Below the pieces are notes generated by a model, which ran no database searches, was not told where the DNA came from, and saw only the letters and a program-made list of their open reading frames with translations. Source: Arenicola marina (taxonomy: Eukaryota; Annelida; Polychaeta; Arenicolidae). From it: a stretch of DNA of 64,000 nt. The position numbers and the translations under genes were made by a program. The stretch spans positions 28,705,639 to 28,769,638 of the forward strand of contig OZ025263.1 in the NCBI GenBank assembly GCA_964019135.1, given 5' to 3'. Below, piece by piece: positions 38,601-46,761 of this stretch; the first letter of the stretch is position 1; every line of letters begins with the position of its first letter.

Positions 38601-41600
38601 TTAGAAAATCGATATGAATAGTCGCGATATTATTTGAATCCCGGAGTTTCCTTTATGCGGACGCCCATGAAGCTGAAGGCTATGCAAGGCGGACAGAAGA
38701 GGGTTGGTTGTATATGCAGGACGCTTTAACCACTGCGACCACACAGACATGACCACAGCGGGGCGCGAACCACCGATCCACGATACACGTTAGGCTCTCA
38801 GGTGGCCAGAGCGCTCAATGCCGGCGCTCTAACCCACTGGGCTATTGGGGCGGCCCTCCACTGAGTGTAACATTACCTGGATTCCATATCCAGTTTGAGC
38901 AATTCGTTTTCATTTTCCAGGGAAATAATCTTCTTCTTGTTTTCTCTCTCTTTTCGTTCGTAAGTCTGTGGATAATAAAGTACAATAACTGATGTAAGAT
39001 GACAAGATTCGCGTTTGTCAATTAGTTAAAATACTTCATCGAAGGAATACGAGTGGTCGCAGGAATATGAGTGTGGGGACACCCCTCCCCACCCCCCAAC
39101 ACCCTTCAATGCCTCAAACTCAATCCGGAAACGGAGCTCATGTATTGGTCACGTAGGGTTTATTACAATAATCGATGAGCAATACAATAATGAGCGTATA
39201 GATAACTCCTTAAAGACAAAGACTATTTACATTGTGCCAAGTAACCGATGTGCCACATAGGATGGGTGCCTTCGCTTTACAATCTGTGAGCCAAATAGCG
39301 ACAACGGGAAGGCCCAGACAGGGGATCTTTATCCTGCGCGCACATTGACATTGCACGGGTGGGATTCGAACCATGCACCGAGCGCTTGGGCTGGTATGTC
39401 AAGCACCGCCGAACGCGCTACCTAGGGCACGATATACCCCCACCCCCCCCCCCCCGTCCCGCCCCCATTCCATCGGTAGAATGCATGGGTTGTCCTTGAA
39501 GGCAATTTTCTGGCATACCTGGGCTACACCTGTGACCAAACCTCAAGGGTAAATAAGATGACCTATTTGTTAAAAATCCATATACAGGTGCCGGTCAATT
39601 ATAAATAAGCTCCCGTGACCAATCAATAAGTTACAAATGCTACACGTTAAACTAAGACTTGGTGGCAGTGTCACAAGGTATAATCATAAAATCCATATAC
39701 AGGTGCCGGTCAATTATAAATAAGCTCCCGTGACCAATCAATAAGTTACAAATGCTACCCGTTAAACTAAGACTTGGTGGCAGTGTCACAAGGTATAATC
39801 ATAAAATCCATATACAGGTGCCGGTCGATCATAAATAAACTCCTGTGACCAATCAATAAGTTACAAATGCTACCCGTTAAACTAAGACTTGTTGGCAGTC
39901 ACAAGGTATAATCATAAAATCCATATACAGGTGCCGGTCAATTATAAATAAGCTCCCGTGACCAATCAATAAGTTACAAATGCTACCCGTTAAACTAAGA
40001 CTTGGTGGCCGTGTCACAAGGTATAATCATAAAATCCATATACAGGTGCCGGTCGATCATAAATAAGCTCCCGTGACCAATCAATAAGTTACAAATGCTA
40101 CCCGTTAAACTAAGACTTGGTGGCAGTGTCACAAGGTATAATCATAAAATCCATATACAGGTGCCGGTCGATCATAAATAAACTCCTGTGACCAATCAAT
40201 AAGTTACAAATGCTACCCGTTAAACTAAGACTTGTTGGCAGTCACAAGGTATAATCATAAAATCCATATACAGGTGCCGGTCAATTATAAATAAGCTCCC
40301 GTGACCAATCAATAAGTTACAAATGCTACCCGTTAAACTAAGACTTGGTGGCAGTGTCACAAGGTATAATCATAAAATCCATATACAGGTGCCGGTCGAT
40401 CATAAATAAACTCCTGTGACCAATCAATAAGTTACAAATGCTACCCGTTAAACTAAGACTTGTTGGCAGTCACAAGGTATAATCATAAAATCCATATACA
40501 GGTGCCGGTCAATTATAAATAAGCTCCCGTGACCAATCAATAAGTTACAAATGCTACCCGTTAAACTAAGACTTGGTGGCAGTGTCACAAGGTATAATCA
40601 TAAAATCCATATACAGGTGCCGGTCGATCATAAATAAACTCCCGTGACCAATCAATAAGTTACAAATGCTACCCGTTAAACTAAGACTTGGTGGCAGTGT
40701 CACAAGGTATAATCATAAAATCCATATACAGGTGCCGGTCGATCATAAATAGGCTCCCGTGACCAATCAATAAGTTACAAATGCTACCCGTTAAACTAAG
40801 ACTTGGTGGCAGTGTCACAAGGTATAATCATAAAATCCATATACAGGTGCCGGTCGATCATAAATAAACTCCTGTGACCAATCAATAAGTTACAAATGCT
40901 ACCCGTTAAACTAAGACTTGGTGGCAGTGTCACAAGGTATAATCATAAAATCCATATACAGGTGCCGGTCGATCATAAATAAGCTCCCGTGACCAATCAA
41001 TAAGTTACAAATGCTACCCGTTAAACTAAGACTTGGTGGCAGTGTCACAAGGTATAATCATAAAATCCATATACAGGTGCCGGTCGATCATAAATAAACT
41101 CCTGTGACCAATCAATAAGTTACAAATGCTACCCGTTAAACTAAGACTTGGTGGCAGTGTCACAAGGTATAATCATAAAATCCATATACAGGTGCCGGTC
41201 GATCATAAATAAACTCCCGTGACCAATCAATAAGTTACAAATGCTACCCGTTAAACTAAGACTTGGTGGCAGTGTCACAAGGTATAATCATAAAATCCAT
41301 ATACAGGTGCCGGTCGATCATAAATAAACTCCTGTGACCAATCAATAAGTTACAAATGCTACCCGTTAAACTAAGACTTGGTGGCAGTGTCACAAGGTAT
41401 AATCATAAAATCCATATACAGGTGCCGGTCGATCATAAATAAACTCCCGTGACCAATCAATAAGTTACAAATGCTACCCGTTAAACTAAGACTTGGTGGC
41501 AGTGTCACAAGGTATAATCACTAGATTTGTCAAGCGTAGCTTGAGAGGGAAGACGAAAATCGGGGTATAGGTGCAACTGACCTTGACTCGATAACTATGA

Positions 41601-44061
41601 AAGGTCGCAGATAAAGTTCAGAGGCCGTATTAATAAACCCGCGTATAACATAGCTGGAGGATAGCGAGAACGTATGAATCTCAAAAAAAGTCACTGAGCG
41701 TCAAACCCGTACCGAACGAGGTCTATTGCGAAATCGGTCACCGCGCTGGCAGTCATTTGGCCTGTCGATGCTTCACAATGGGATTGGCCATGTTAAAGTA
41801 AGATTATTTTTTTGCGTCATAACTACCGGTTCGATTTCGATGGGATTTGGCACACATGATGTCAGTAATATTAGGACATATTCCATCACACATATTTAAT
41901 CTAACTACATGCATGTTGTCACATCGGTTTTTGTATCATTTTCGTTAAGTGAAAATTAGATCATCTAATAACTCGAAAACTATAAATGTGACGTGACATC
42001 TGAGACCACATTTCCTTTGCGCCTCACTCTGAGGAATACTCTGAAACAAACCGCGGATCTCTAGACCCAATATTAACGGAGTTACTGCTAAAATCATGTT
42101 CCGTGACCTTGACCTTGATTTGACCTTGACCTTTTATGCGTGACCTGGATCAGTATCGTCATCCGACCCTAAATACTAATCTTATGTCCTATGCAAAGCG
42201 TCGTTTGTCTCACTTGTACCCTTCATGGAGAAATTGAGGAGCCATTTTCCCGCCAAAATCCTCTCATAGGGGTCAATGTTAAAGTTTAAGAATTTTTTGC
42301 ATGAAAACTATTCGGGCGATTTGCAAAATGTAAAGACGACATACAAGGTACTGATAGGCCTAATGCGTGAAATAATTTGCAGCGCGAATAAATGGAAACT
42401 GTGAACGTTATAGCGACTTGTCCGATTTTTGGTCCTATCTATCAATGGTTAAGCGAATTTCAAAAAATTTCTGTGACCTTGAAATTTGACCTACATNNNN
42501 NNNNNNNNNNNNNNNNNNNNNNNNNNNNNNNNNNNNNNNNNNNNNNNNNNNNNNNNNNNNNNNNNNNNNNNNNNNNNNNNNNNNNNNNNNNNNNNNNNNN
42601 NNNNNNNNNNNNNNNNNNNNNNNNNNNNNNNNNNNNNNNNNNNNNNNNNNNNNNNNNNNNNNNNNNNNNNNNNNNNNNNNNNNNNNNNNNNNNNNNTGGT
42701 TGTTAAACAATGGATGAAGCTGTTTTTCGCCTGAATGAATTTTTCGATCTGGTCGATGGCATTTGGACATATTGTTGCTAAACCAGCCAAGGAAATATAT
42801 TGGAACAAACTGCTTCATCGGGTAAAAGAATAGTCGACTAAAGCGGAAACATTCTTAGGGGCTGTTGGCATATTATACATGGATTTCAACCTGCCTTCAA
42901 CTTGAATCTAGACTCATCCAGCATAGTTCGCAAGCCCCTCGCCCTCGTCTCAACCGTTTCAGAGAAAGTTGCTTGACATTTCAGTTCATCCCTGAAGATA
43001 TAAACAAGTAGATAAAAGATCTCCTATACATATAAAGCTGCTCATACATCAAGTATTCACTTACATTATGATATTTTGGAAAAAACGTAAGTAATATACA
43101 GGTGTTGATGACGAAGTACACAAGAAAGCCACACTTCCTCATATGAAATGCACTAATTTGGCAAAAAAGAGGCGCTTAACAAAATGTCCGGTTGCTTATT
43201 GCATAATATTGTGTACATGTACTTATGAGCCAAGAATATAAGTACATCATTTCCAGTCAAAATATTTGTAAGTTTCTCAAGAAAAATGTTGCTGTATGAG
43301 CAACTTTAAATTTTGAGATAGATAAATGAGACAGTTGATAGTTAATTGAGACTTGTTGATGGTTGAGACTTGTTGATGGTCAACTGAGATTTGTTGATGG
43401 TTAATTGAGACGTGTTGATGGTTAATTGAGAAGTCTTGATGGTTACGTGAAACAATATTTTCTTGATCTGACATGTGTGATGATTACCTGAGCTGGTTGT
43501 TGGTGACGATAAGCTCCTGGATCAGCTCCTGACGTCGGTCAGTGTCCCGGATCAGTGTTTGGATCGTGCGCCGGAGGATATTGGACGCCTCGGGACTCAG
43601 CACCAACAAATCTAACGGAATTGGTAATAGGTTAATATTACATCAGATCATAGAGCTATTATTAGAATCAGATTCAGAATCAGTGTCATTTATTTGATGA
43701 AGAATAGTAGGTATGTGTAACACAATACATAACAGATAATATATGCAGAATAGCACATGACTTGATCAGGAGACCCCTATTAAGACCTGTGCGGTCGCCA
43801 TCAAGAAACCAGGGAAAAAACCAAAAATGGTTCTATGAACATCTAGCACACAAACATATGGAGTAGCTATGATTTCAACATTTGTACTATCCTGATAGCA
43901 ATTACTGTATCTTTATACAGGTATGTACAATACATTATACCCCTACATGTAGTATTGTAACACAAACCAGAGTTTTGACCTGTCCCAGATGCCAACATTA
44001 TAGCAGGTAGTCCATGTTGTCTTAAGTTACGATTCAGCTGCACCCACTCTGTCATTTCCAT
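26620..44061 (-). CDS. CEP70: CEP70, centrosomal protein of 70 kDa (11 exons seen, central exons missing)
   Basis: CEP70 is a coiled-coil protein of the centrosome that binds gamma-tubulin and supports microtubule organisation, spindle assembly and ciliogenesis. Minus-strand coding exons: 44061-43980, 43611-43488, 42991-42891, [gap], 38965-38877, 37662-37585, 36925-36829, 36713-36447, 35580-35253, 34385-34271, 33798-33719, 26684-26620. Landmarks shared with human CEP70 in the same order: QELIVTNNQLR (human QELIETNQQLR), ESRPTLKDLRDSQTRVKKLE (human ETRPTQ...QQVKKLE), HFQQLFDTPRLSGVY (human [15 protein letters not shown]), LDEHQRFFPAFQ (human LEEHEEFFPAFQ) and VVPAV near the C-terminus. 474 residues are visible; human has about 597. 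The third and fourth exons disagree in phase, so at least one exon (about 150 residues of coiled coil) is missing. Dispersed repeats fill the introns. Identification is firm; the true first exon and UTRs are not determined. Confidence 0.92.
27810..27905 (+). mobile_element. tRNA-like SINE fragment
   Basis: TATCTCAGTTGGTAAGCGGG and TCATGCGTTCGCAGCCC resemble A and B boxes at tRNA spacing. A direct repeat of cgacacggcga/cgacacgcgacatgg follows. Confidence 0.5.
28988..29050. mobile_element. Fragment of the TATTAGCCAGA MITE family
   Basis: ccagggtattagccagagattc and ttttcaattttggcgggcagatt match 37355-37430. Truncated, ends ttctggcta. Confidence 0.6.
29136..30133 (+). repeat. ~1-kb dispersed repeat rich in AGGTCA sites (copy 1)
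   Basis: Begins ttttcgtcttatgtcggtgtgt, contains gtaggtcaaaggtcaaggtcac, tttctccatgaaagggacatgtcaga, ccaaggtcaaggtcac and ggtttgtttcagagtattcttcagaga-like blocks, and ends ttttcgtcttccttctcaagctttgcttgac. Other copies: 41521-42496 (inverted), 56719-57648, 61943-62585, 62960-63193. No reading frame is conserved among copies. Confidence 0.88.
30606..30884. repeat. 69-bp tandem repeat, four copies
   Basis: Unit CCCCGTGTCCCTCTACTGTT...GGCTACAACTTGTGCAGT, exact period 69 bp. The middle two units are identical; the first and last have substitutions. As 69 is a multiple of three, frames stay open on both strands. Confidence 0.93.
31962..32175 (-). mobile_element. SINE family A, internal deletion
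   Basis: Tail and tRNA head are present, but the stretch with the ggggtaacccc hairpin is replaced by a short aattcctgcctagat. In the long 3' intron of CEP70. Confidence 0.83.
32413..32540. repeat. Duplicated 128-bp segment (partner 38603-38730)
   Basis: agaaaatcgatatgaatagtcgcgat...gcaaggcggacagaagagggttggtt occurs in two CEP70 introns with only a few differences, each time joined to a family A SINE tail. Confidence 0.88.
32512..32712 (-). mobile_element. SINE family A, head truncated
   Basis: Tail and body intact; the sequence stops within the tRNA part (caggtggccagg), losing the A box. Confidence 0.83.
33092..33236 (-). mobile_element. SINE family A, tail and body only
   Basis: From ggttggttgcatatttaggacg to tatcctgcgacca; the tRNA-related head is absent. 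Confidence 0.8.
33719..33798 (-). CDS. CEP70: CEP70 exon with LDEHQRFFPAFQ
   Basis: Acceptor CTTATGCAG before 33798, donor CTGG/GTAAGC after 33719. Reads IVQRLDEHQRFFPAFQQLL then HQVMDTL, matching human IIYKLEEHEEFFPAFQAF. The following intron is about 7 kb and full of repeats. Confidence 0.92.
33930..34025 (-). mobile_element. tRNA-like SINE fragment
   Basis: The minus strand contains AAGGTCATGGGTTCGAGCCC, a perfect B box; no A box is visible. In a CEP70 intron. Confidence 0.4.
34271..34385 (-). CDS. CEP70: CEP70 exon
   Basis: Acceptor TTGCCCCCGCAG before 34385, donor GACAG/GTACGT after 34271. Reads GCHSGHVVEAVADICSTHRN and then QMKQLLHTEDLD, equivalent to human LCVLVSTVGKLCRLINED then QVLGPEDLQS. 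Phase links both neighbours correctly. Confidence 0.87.
34443..34512 (-). mobile_element. SINE family A, tail fragment
   Basis: Only gttgtatattcaggacgctttaacc...gagcggagccatgtc remains, just upstream of a longer copy. Confidence 0.75.
34558..34784 (-). mobile_element. SINE family A, near full length
   Basis: Tail, body with gggggtaaccccc hairpin and a head shortened between the B and A boxes. In a CEP70 intron. Confidence 0.87.
35253..35580 (-). CDS. CEP70: CEP70 exon, C-terminal helical region
   Basis: Acceptor TTGTGACCACAG before 35580, donor CTAC/GTGAGT after 35253. Reads ELEQSLTSLVKTVFPWKTV, an acidic/polar loop (GSNGRGGKKEEP) and YVTHFQQLFDTPRLSGVY followed by NDVYRRLGEVDN. This aligns closely with human [20 protein letters not shown] and NEVYTRLGEMNN, the best match of the whole gene. 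Confidence 0.93.
35697..36446 (-). repeat. Decaying tandem copies of a CEP70 exon end, donor and TA microsatellite
   Basis: The forward motif ccaccttTAGAGCCTGTAGCTGaAGCACCCAGTATTCTATCGT(at)n recurs near 36367, 36289, 36208, 35889, 35808 and more weakly near 35697, with the true exon end at 36441-36486. On the minus strand most copies keep a GT at the donor position (GTGGGT, GTGACT, GTAGGT); the 36289 copy has lost it (AAAGATTG). A roughly 240-bp unrelated piece rich in cgcc/ggcggtt motifs separates the copies at 36208 and 35889. Confidence 0.88.
36447..36713 (-). CDS. CEP70: CEP70 exon, 89 codons
   Basis: Acceptor TTGAATACAG before 36713, donor CTAAAG/GTGGGT after 36447; phase 0 at both ends. 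Contains RLEQFAKDVLTLVESPDTPR (human YFQVLCSINSIIHNPRAP) and WHGVLHTIEYWVLQLQALK (human FEHLVPVIEMWADQLTSLK). Strikingly GC-rich compared with the AT-rich introns around it. Its last 40 bp and donor are the seed of the tandem array downstream. Confidence 0.88.
36829..36925 (-). CDS. CEP70: CEP70 exon with LPQSHCRNFLK
   Basis: Acceptor TTCCGACAG before 36925, donor TGAAG/GTAAGA after 36829. After one carried base it reads STQMKKDDKRSFSIRVEDLE then FLPQSHCRNFLK, in phase with both neighbours. I cannot place it against the human protein from memory, so this segment may be lost or diverged there. Confidence 0.85.
37091..37352 (-). repeat. Three extra 87-bp copies of a CEP70 exon end plus splice donor
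   Basis: Units begin at 37091, 37178 and 37265 (each tccctag..ttaggacacttac), with the functional unit at 37564. Every copy carries about 45 bp of the exon's 3' end and, read on the minus strand, an intact GTAAGT donor, but no acceptor side. The original order of units is broken by a MITE between the third copy and the real exon. Copies differ by a few bases. Confidence 0.9.
37355..37554. mobile_element. MITE-like element, TIR CAG(GG)TATTAGCCAGA
   Basis: Begins cagtattagccagaga and ends attctggctaataccctg, which are inverted copies of one another. About 200 bp, no coding capacity. It sits between the 87-bp repeat units, flanked on both sides by atgtccc, which belongs to the unit, so a target duplication cannot be separated from the tandem repeat. 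A partial relative is at 28988-29050. Confidence 0.75.
37585..37662 (-). CDS. CEP70: CEP70 exon RPTLKDLRDSQTRVKKLE
   Basis: Acceptor TTTCATAG before 37662, donor CTGGG/GTAAGT after 37585. With the previous exon it gives the block ESRPTLKDLRDSQTRVKKLE followed by MILKRHGLG, aligning to human [20 protein letters not shown]. The 3' half of this exon and its donor are repeated three more times in the following intron (see 37091-37352). Confidence 0.92.
38534..38856 (-). mobile_element. SINE family A copy interrupted by a 98-bp segment
   Basis: A tail-plus-body fragment (38534-38602) is followed by agaaaatcgatatgaatag... (38603-38700), then a second tail start and the tRNA head (38701-38856). The inserted segment is nearly identical to 32413-32511, which also precedes a SINE tail. 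Confidence 0.82.
38877..38965 (-). CDS. CEP70: CEP70 exon after the gap (coiled coil)
   Basis: Acceptor CCACAG before 38965, donor TCCAG/GTAATG after 38877. Encodes 29 codons rich in Lys and Glu with heptad spacing (KKKIISLENENELLKLDMES), equivalent to human SKIDALLSEKLNLQKDLET. Starts in phase 0. A SINE ends about 20 bp downstream in the intron. Confidence 0.85.
39250..39435 (-). mobile_element. Divergent tRNA-derived SINE related to family A
   Basis: Shares the body motif gggatctttatcctgcg, but the tRNA head is different (B box ggttcgaatcccacc, A-box side tagcgcgttcggcggtgc on the minus strand). Confidence 0.6.
39574..41520. repeat. 115-bp minisatellite, about 17 copies, in a CEP70 intron
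   Basis: Unit starts ATCCATATACAGGTGCCGGT and ends GTCACAAGGTATAATCATAAA. Periods are 115 bp, or 113 bp where gtggcagtgtcac is shortened to ttggcagtcac. Two variant sites (caattat/cgatcat; agctcccg/aactcctg) are shuffled between units. Very low divergence shows recent homogenisation. It lies where CEP70 exons are missing. Confidence 0.95.
41521..42496 (-). repeat. AGGTCA-rich dispersed repeat, copy 2, cut by the N gap
   Basis: Inverted copy starting tagatttgtcaagcgtagcttgagagg and running to tgaccttgaaatttgacctacat at the gap. It adjoins the 115-bp minisatellite. Confidence 0.87.
42497..42696. other. Assembly gap of 200 N
   Basis: Exactly 200 undetermined bases, the usual placeholder for a gap of unknown length. 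It interrupts a dispersed AGGTCA-rich repeat inside the CEP70 intron where coiled-coil exons should be. Confidence 0.99.
42891..42991 (-). CDS. CEP70: CEP70 exon 3
   Basis: Acceptor TATATCTTCAG before 42991; donor GGCAG/GTTGAA after 42891 (weaker than the others). Reads DELKCQATFSETVETRARGL and continues to FKLKA, matching the human [20 protein letters not shown] coil. It ends with one base of a split codon; the next exon found starts in phase 0, so the true exon 4 is missing from the sequence. Confidence 0.85.
43320..43445. repeat. Short tandem repeat in CEP70 intron
   Basis: Five to six copies of TTGATGGTTAATTGAGACTTG with indels. Confidence 0.8.
43488..43611 (-). CDS. CEP70: CEP70 exon 2
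   Basis: Acceptor CCGTTAG before 43611, donor CTCAG/GTAATC after 43488. Reads LLVLSPEASNILRRTIQ then RQELIQELIVTNNQLR, colinear with the human segment ending QELIETNQQLR, one of the most conserved CEP70 blocks. Confidence 0.9.
43980..44061 (-). CDS. CEP70: CEP70 exon 1 (first coding exon seen)
   Basis: Acceptor TTTATTTCTAG lies directly before ATG at 44061; donor GACAG/GTCAAA follows 43980. It reads MEMTEWVQLNRNLRQHGLPA, equivalent to the human WESINVLLMMHGLKPL region. It ends on one base that forms Asp with the next exon, as in human (RTDLKDL). Human has extra N-terminal residues, so either this methionine is the start or a further upstream exon exists. Confidence 0.82.
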
Positions 44062-44327
44062 CTAGAAATAAAAAAAAGTCTCAGTTATTCATAAAGTAGT
44101 TTATAGAAAAGATGATAATCCATAGTTATCTGACACTAATATATATTATTAGCATAAACTGAAGCAAGATAGTGCAGCAAGTGTACATGTAACAAGGAAA
44201 GTTAACCAAAAATAGATATTAGTCTACACAGAAACTGATTTATTATATCGTAAATATTGTATCCAAATTCACTTTAGACAACTTATATCAAGTTTAAAGT
44301 AAAGTCTCTCAATGTGGAAACACATTA

Positions 44328-45091
44328 CCGTAAACTGCCTATTTGAAGCCGCATACATATTAGAACCTGCCCCCCAACTTTGGCCTCAAAACCGGGTTGG
44401 CAGGCACCCAGAACCATTTCCGGAGAACTACATATTACATGGCCTCTCACCGCCCCCCCCCCTCCCTGCATCCCTGCTTAATCCCATCACGCCAACCAAG
44501 CCAATTAATTGTCTATACAAGCAGTCGCGACTACTAACAACATTCACCTCTCCCTCTCGGATCGCAGTACTTATCAAGTGTCACACCAGTGGCTGGCACT
44601 CCTGGCTCTTACTGCATGTTTATGAATCACTGTCATACCTATCCAGTATCAATTTTCTTATCAAATTAACTTATTGCATTTGGTGCGAGGCCGGTGGCAG
44701 CCATATCAATTGACACCTCCTGGAACCTGGCCTCTCATCATTGGTCTACAATAGGTGTGGGCAGAGTCGCGTGGCAAAAGTAATAAATAACACAATCGTA
44801 AGTAGCTCATTGTCAGTCTTGATTGCCACAGTAACACAATGCCTGAGAAAAGAACATATTACAACGCAGCTTTCAAGTTGAATTATCTCCAGACTTGTTG
44901 ACTTGTATGACGTTAGGATGCAATAAATTATTTTGGCAACCCCATACCCCCCACTTGTCTCGCCACGCTCACTTGAACTCGGCAAAAGGCCTTACTTATA
45001 GCTGCAGACTGACTTGCGACTCAATTAAACCCGGAAAGTGGGACCTACAACTTCCTAATATAAGCTGTGGCTTCAAATAGGCAGTTTACAG
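44328..45091. mobile_element. Non-autonomous Tc1/mariner-like element, TA duplication, 38-bp TIRs
   Basis: Starts CCGTAAACTGCCTATTTGAA and ends as the inverted form (CTGTAAACTGCCTATTTGAA when reversed), with TA at both flanks (44326-44327 and 45092-45093). 764 bp. No transposase frame. Internal part is shared with 51990-52498. Confidence 0.85.
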
Positions 45092-46432
45092 TAGTTTAAA
45101 AAAAAACTCACCAAATACTTTTCCAAGTAAACCTTAACATTCATCTGCTAGAACACGACTTGTTATTGTGTTGTGTAAATACCAAACTGCTCACCATTGT
45201 TATCTCACGCTTAACCATGTAGTCCCAAATAGAGGTAAATTTTGCTTACTTGTATCTTTAGGCACAACCAGGCCCCAATACCTACCTATTGTCTATCACC
45301 TACTAGTTGATATACACTTGATCAACTATACAGTGTTACATATCAGTGTAAATAGTAATTATCTACATTTCTGACACTGTAAAATCACTGGTATTAGTGT
45401 AGTATTCATCTCTGTTATTATTACATTCTCATTTTTGAGAGAATGCTGAATATCATTCTGGCTTCCAAGAATTTAAGCAATATGCAGTATATCAACATTA
45501 TAATTTGTAATATCTGTAAGGAGGAACAATCAGACTTGGTAATGGCTGGCCTGTAAAAACTTACCTCCTTAAAACTCAAGCTTAAGGACTGTTGAGTAGT
45601 CATAATGGGTTTCAGATGTACTGAAATTAAATATACATAAATAATTGAAATTATTGACTGCCAATCTGGCATTTAACAAATATTAACTAGCTATCAGCTG
45701 GTTAAACTTTAAACCCCTAACTTTTGACATTAAATATCACCCCAGATCTCAATAAAGACCACACTACAATCCAAAAATACTATTCAAATAAAGGCAAGTC
45801 TGGTGGAATGCTGTGGCATAACCTATACATATATGCAATAATTAAATCTAGCTGCTGGGAGGAGGGATGGATAGTTTCATAACTTTTTCAGAATTAATAA
45901 TTTGTATTGTCAACTAATTTTAGGGGTCTGGAAATGAATTATCCTTTTAAAAAATAACTGTAAATTTGTATCAGTATCAAATCTAAACCTTAGTTACAAT
46001 CTAACTAAATTTAGCTTAGTCAGAAGCTGCGAAGGCTAAACAGCGTACGCTAGCTTTGGCCACATTACATTCTGACCACTGCCAATTATGCTGCTCAGGG
46101 CCAGGTAAGGGGTGAGATAGCTGTATTCCCTGTTTGATAGCATTAATGGTTGTGGCAGACAATATAAATATAAAATCTATGACAAGCCAACTAATGTGGT
46201 TAGGATAGCAGCAGGAGATTCACTTTGTTGGGTGAGGCTGAACCTGTGAAAGTGAACAGGTGAATGTGTAACTGTCAGTCTGTAAGTGAAGACTGATGGG
46301 GTAGGGAGGGTGTTATGGGCCTGCAGAAGAGGGATTTTATATACTCAGATGCTTAGCTACATCATGCAGCCTTGCACAATGGCCTTATTAACCATGTTAA
46401 CAGCGCCACAAGTTTGGGGCGGTCAAAAGTGA

Positions 46433-46761
46433 GTTCATAAATATACTGGAATGGACCAGAATGTACAGGAACAGACCGGAACAAACCCGGAACGCACAGG
46501 AACGGAACCTAATCGCACCGGAGCTGAACTTTATATTATACTTCCAATGTCATATAAGCTAATGTAAATGTGTAAACAATAAAAATAAGTAGTTTCAGGC
46601 CTTTTTTATATGTAAACAAAAATATAAATAAATAGTTTTAAGAATTTTTTTTTAACAGGCAGGAACGGTACCGAATCGTACCGGAACAGAACTTTATATT
46701 ATACTTCCAATGTCATATAGGCCAATGTATGTTTCAGGTCCGTTCCGGTATTTTTATGAAC
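46433..46761. mobile_element. MITE-like element with GTTCATAAA(A)ATAC(C)GGAA ends
   Basis: Left gttcataaatatactggaa, right ttccggtatttttatgaac. A 60-bp segment (gaactttatattatacttccaatgtcatat) is present twice inside as a direct repeat. Confidence 0.65.

Noticed and set aside
39574..41520. Regular array checked as a CRISPR
   Set aside because: Whole 115-bp units repeat with no unique spacers, in an animal intron.
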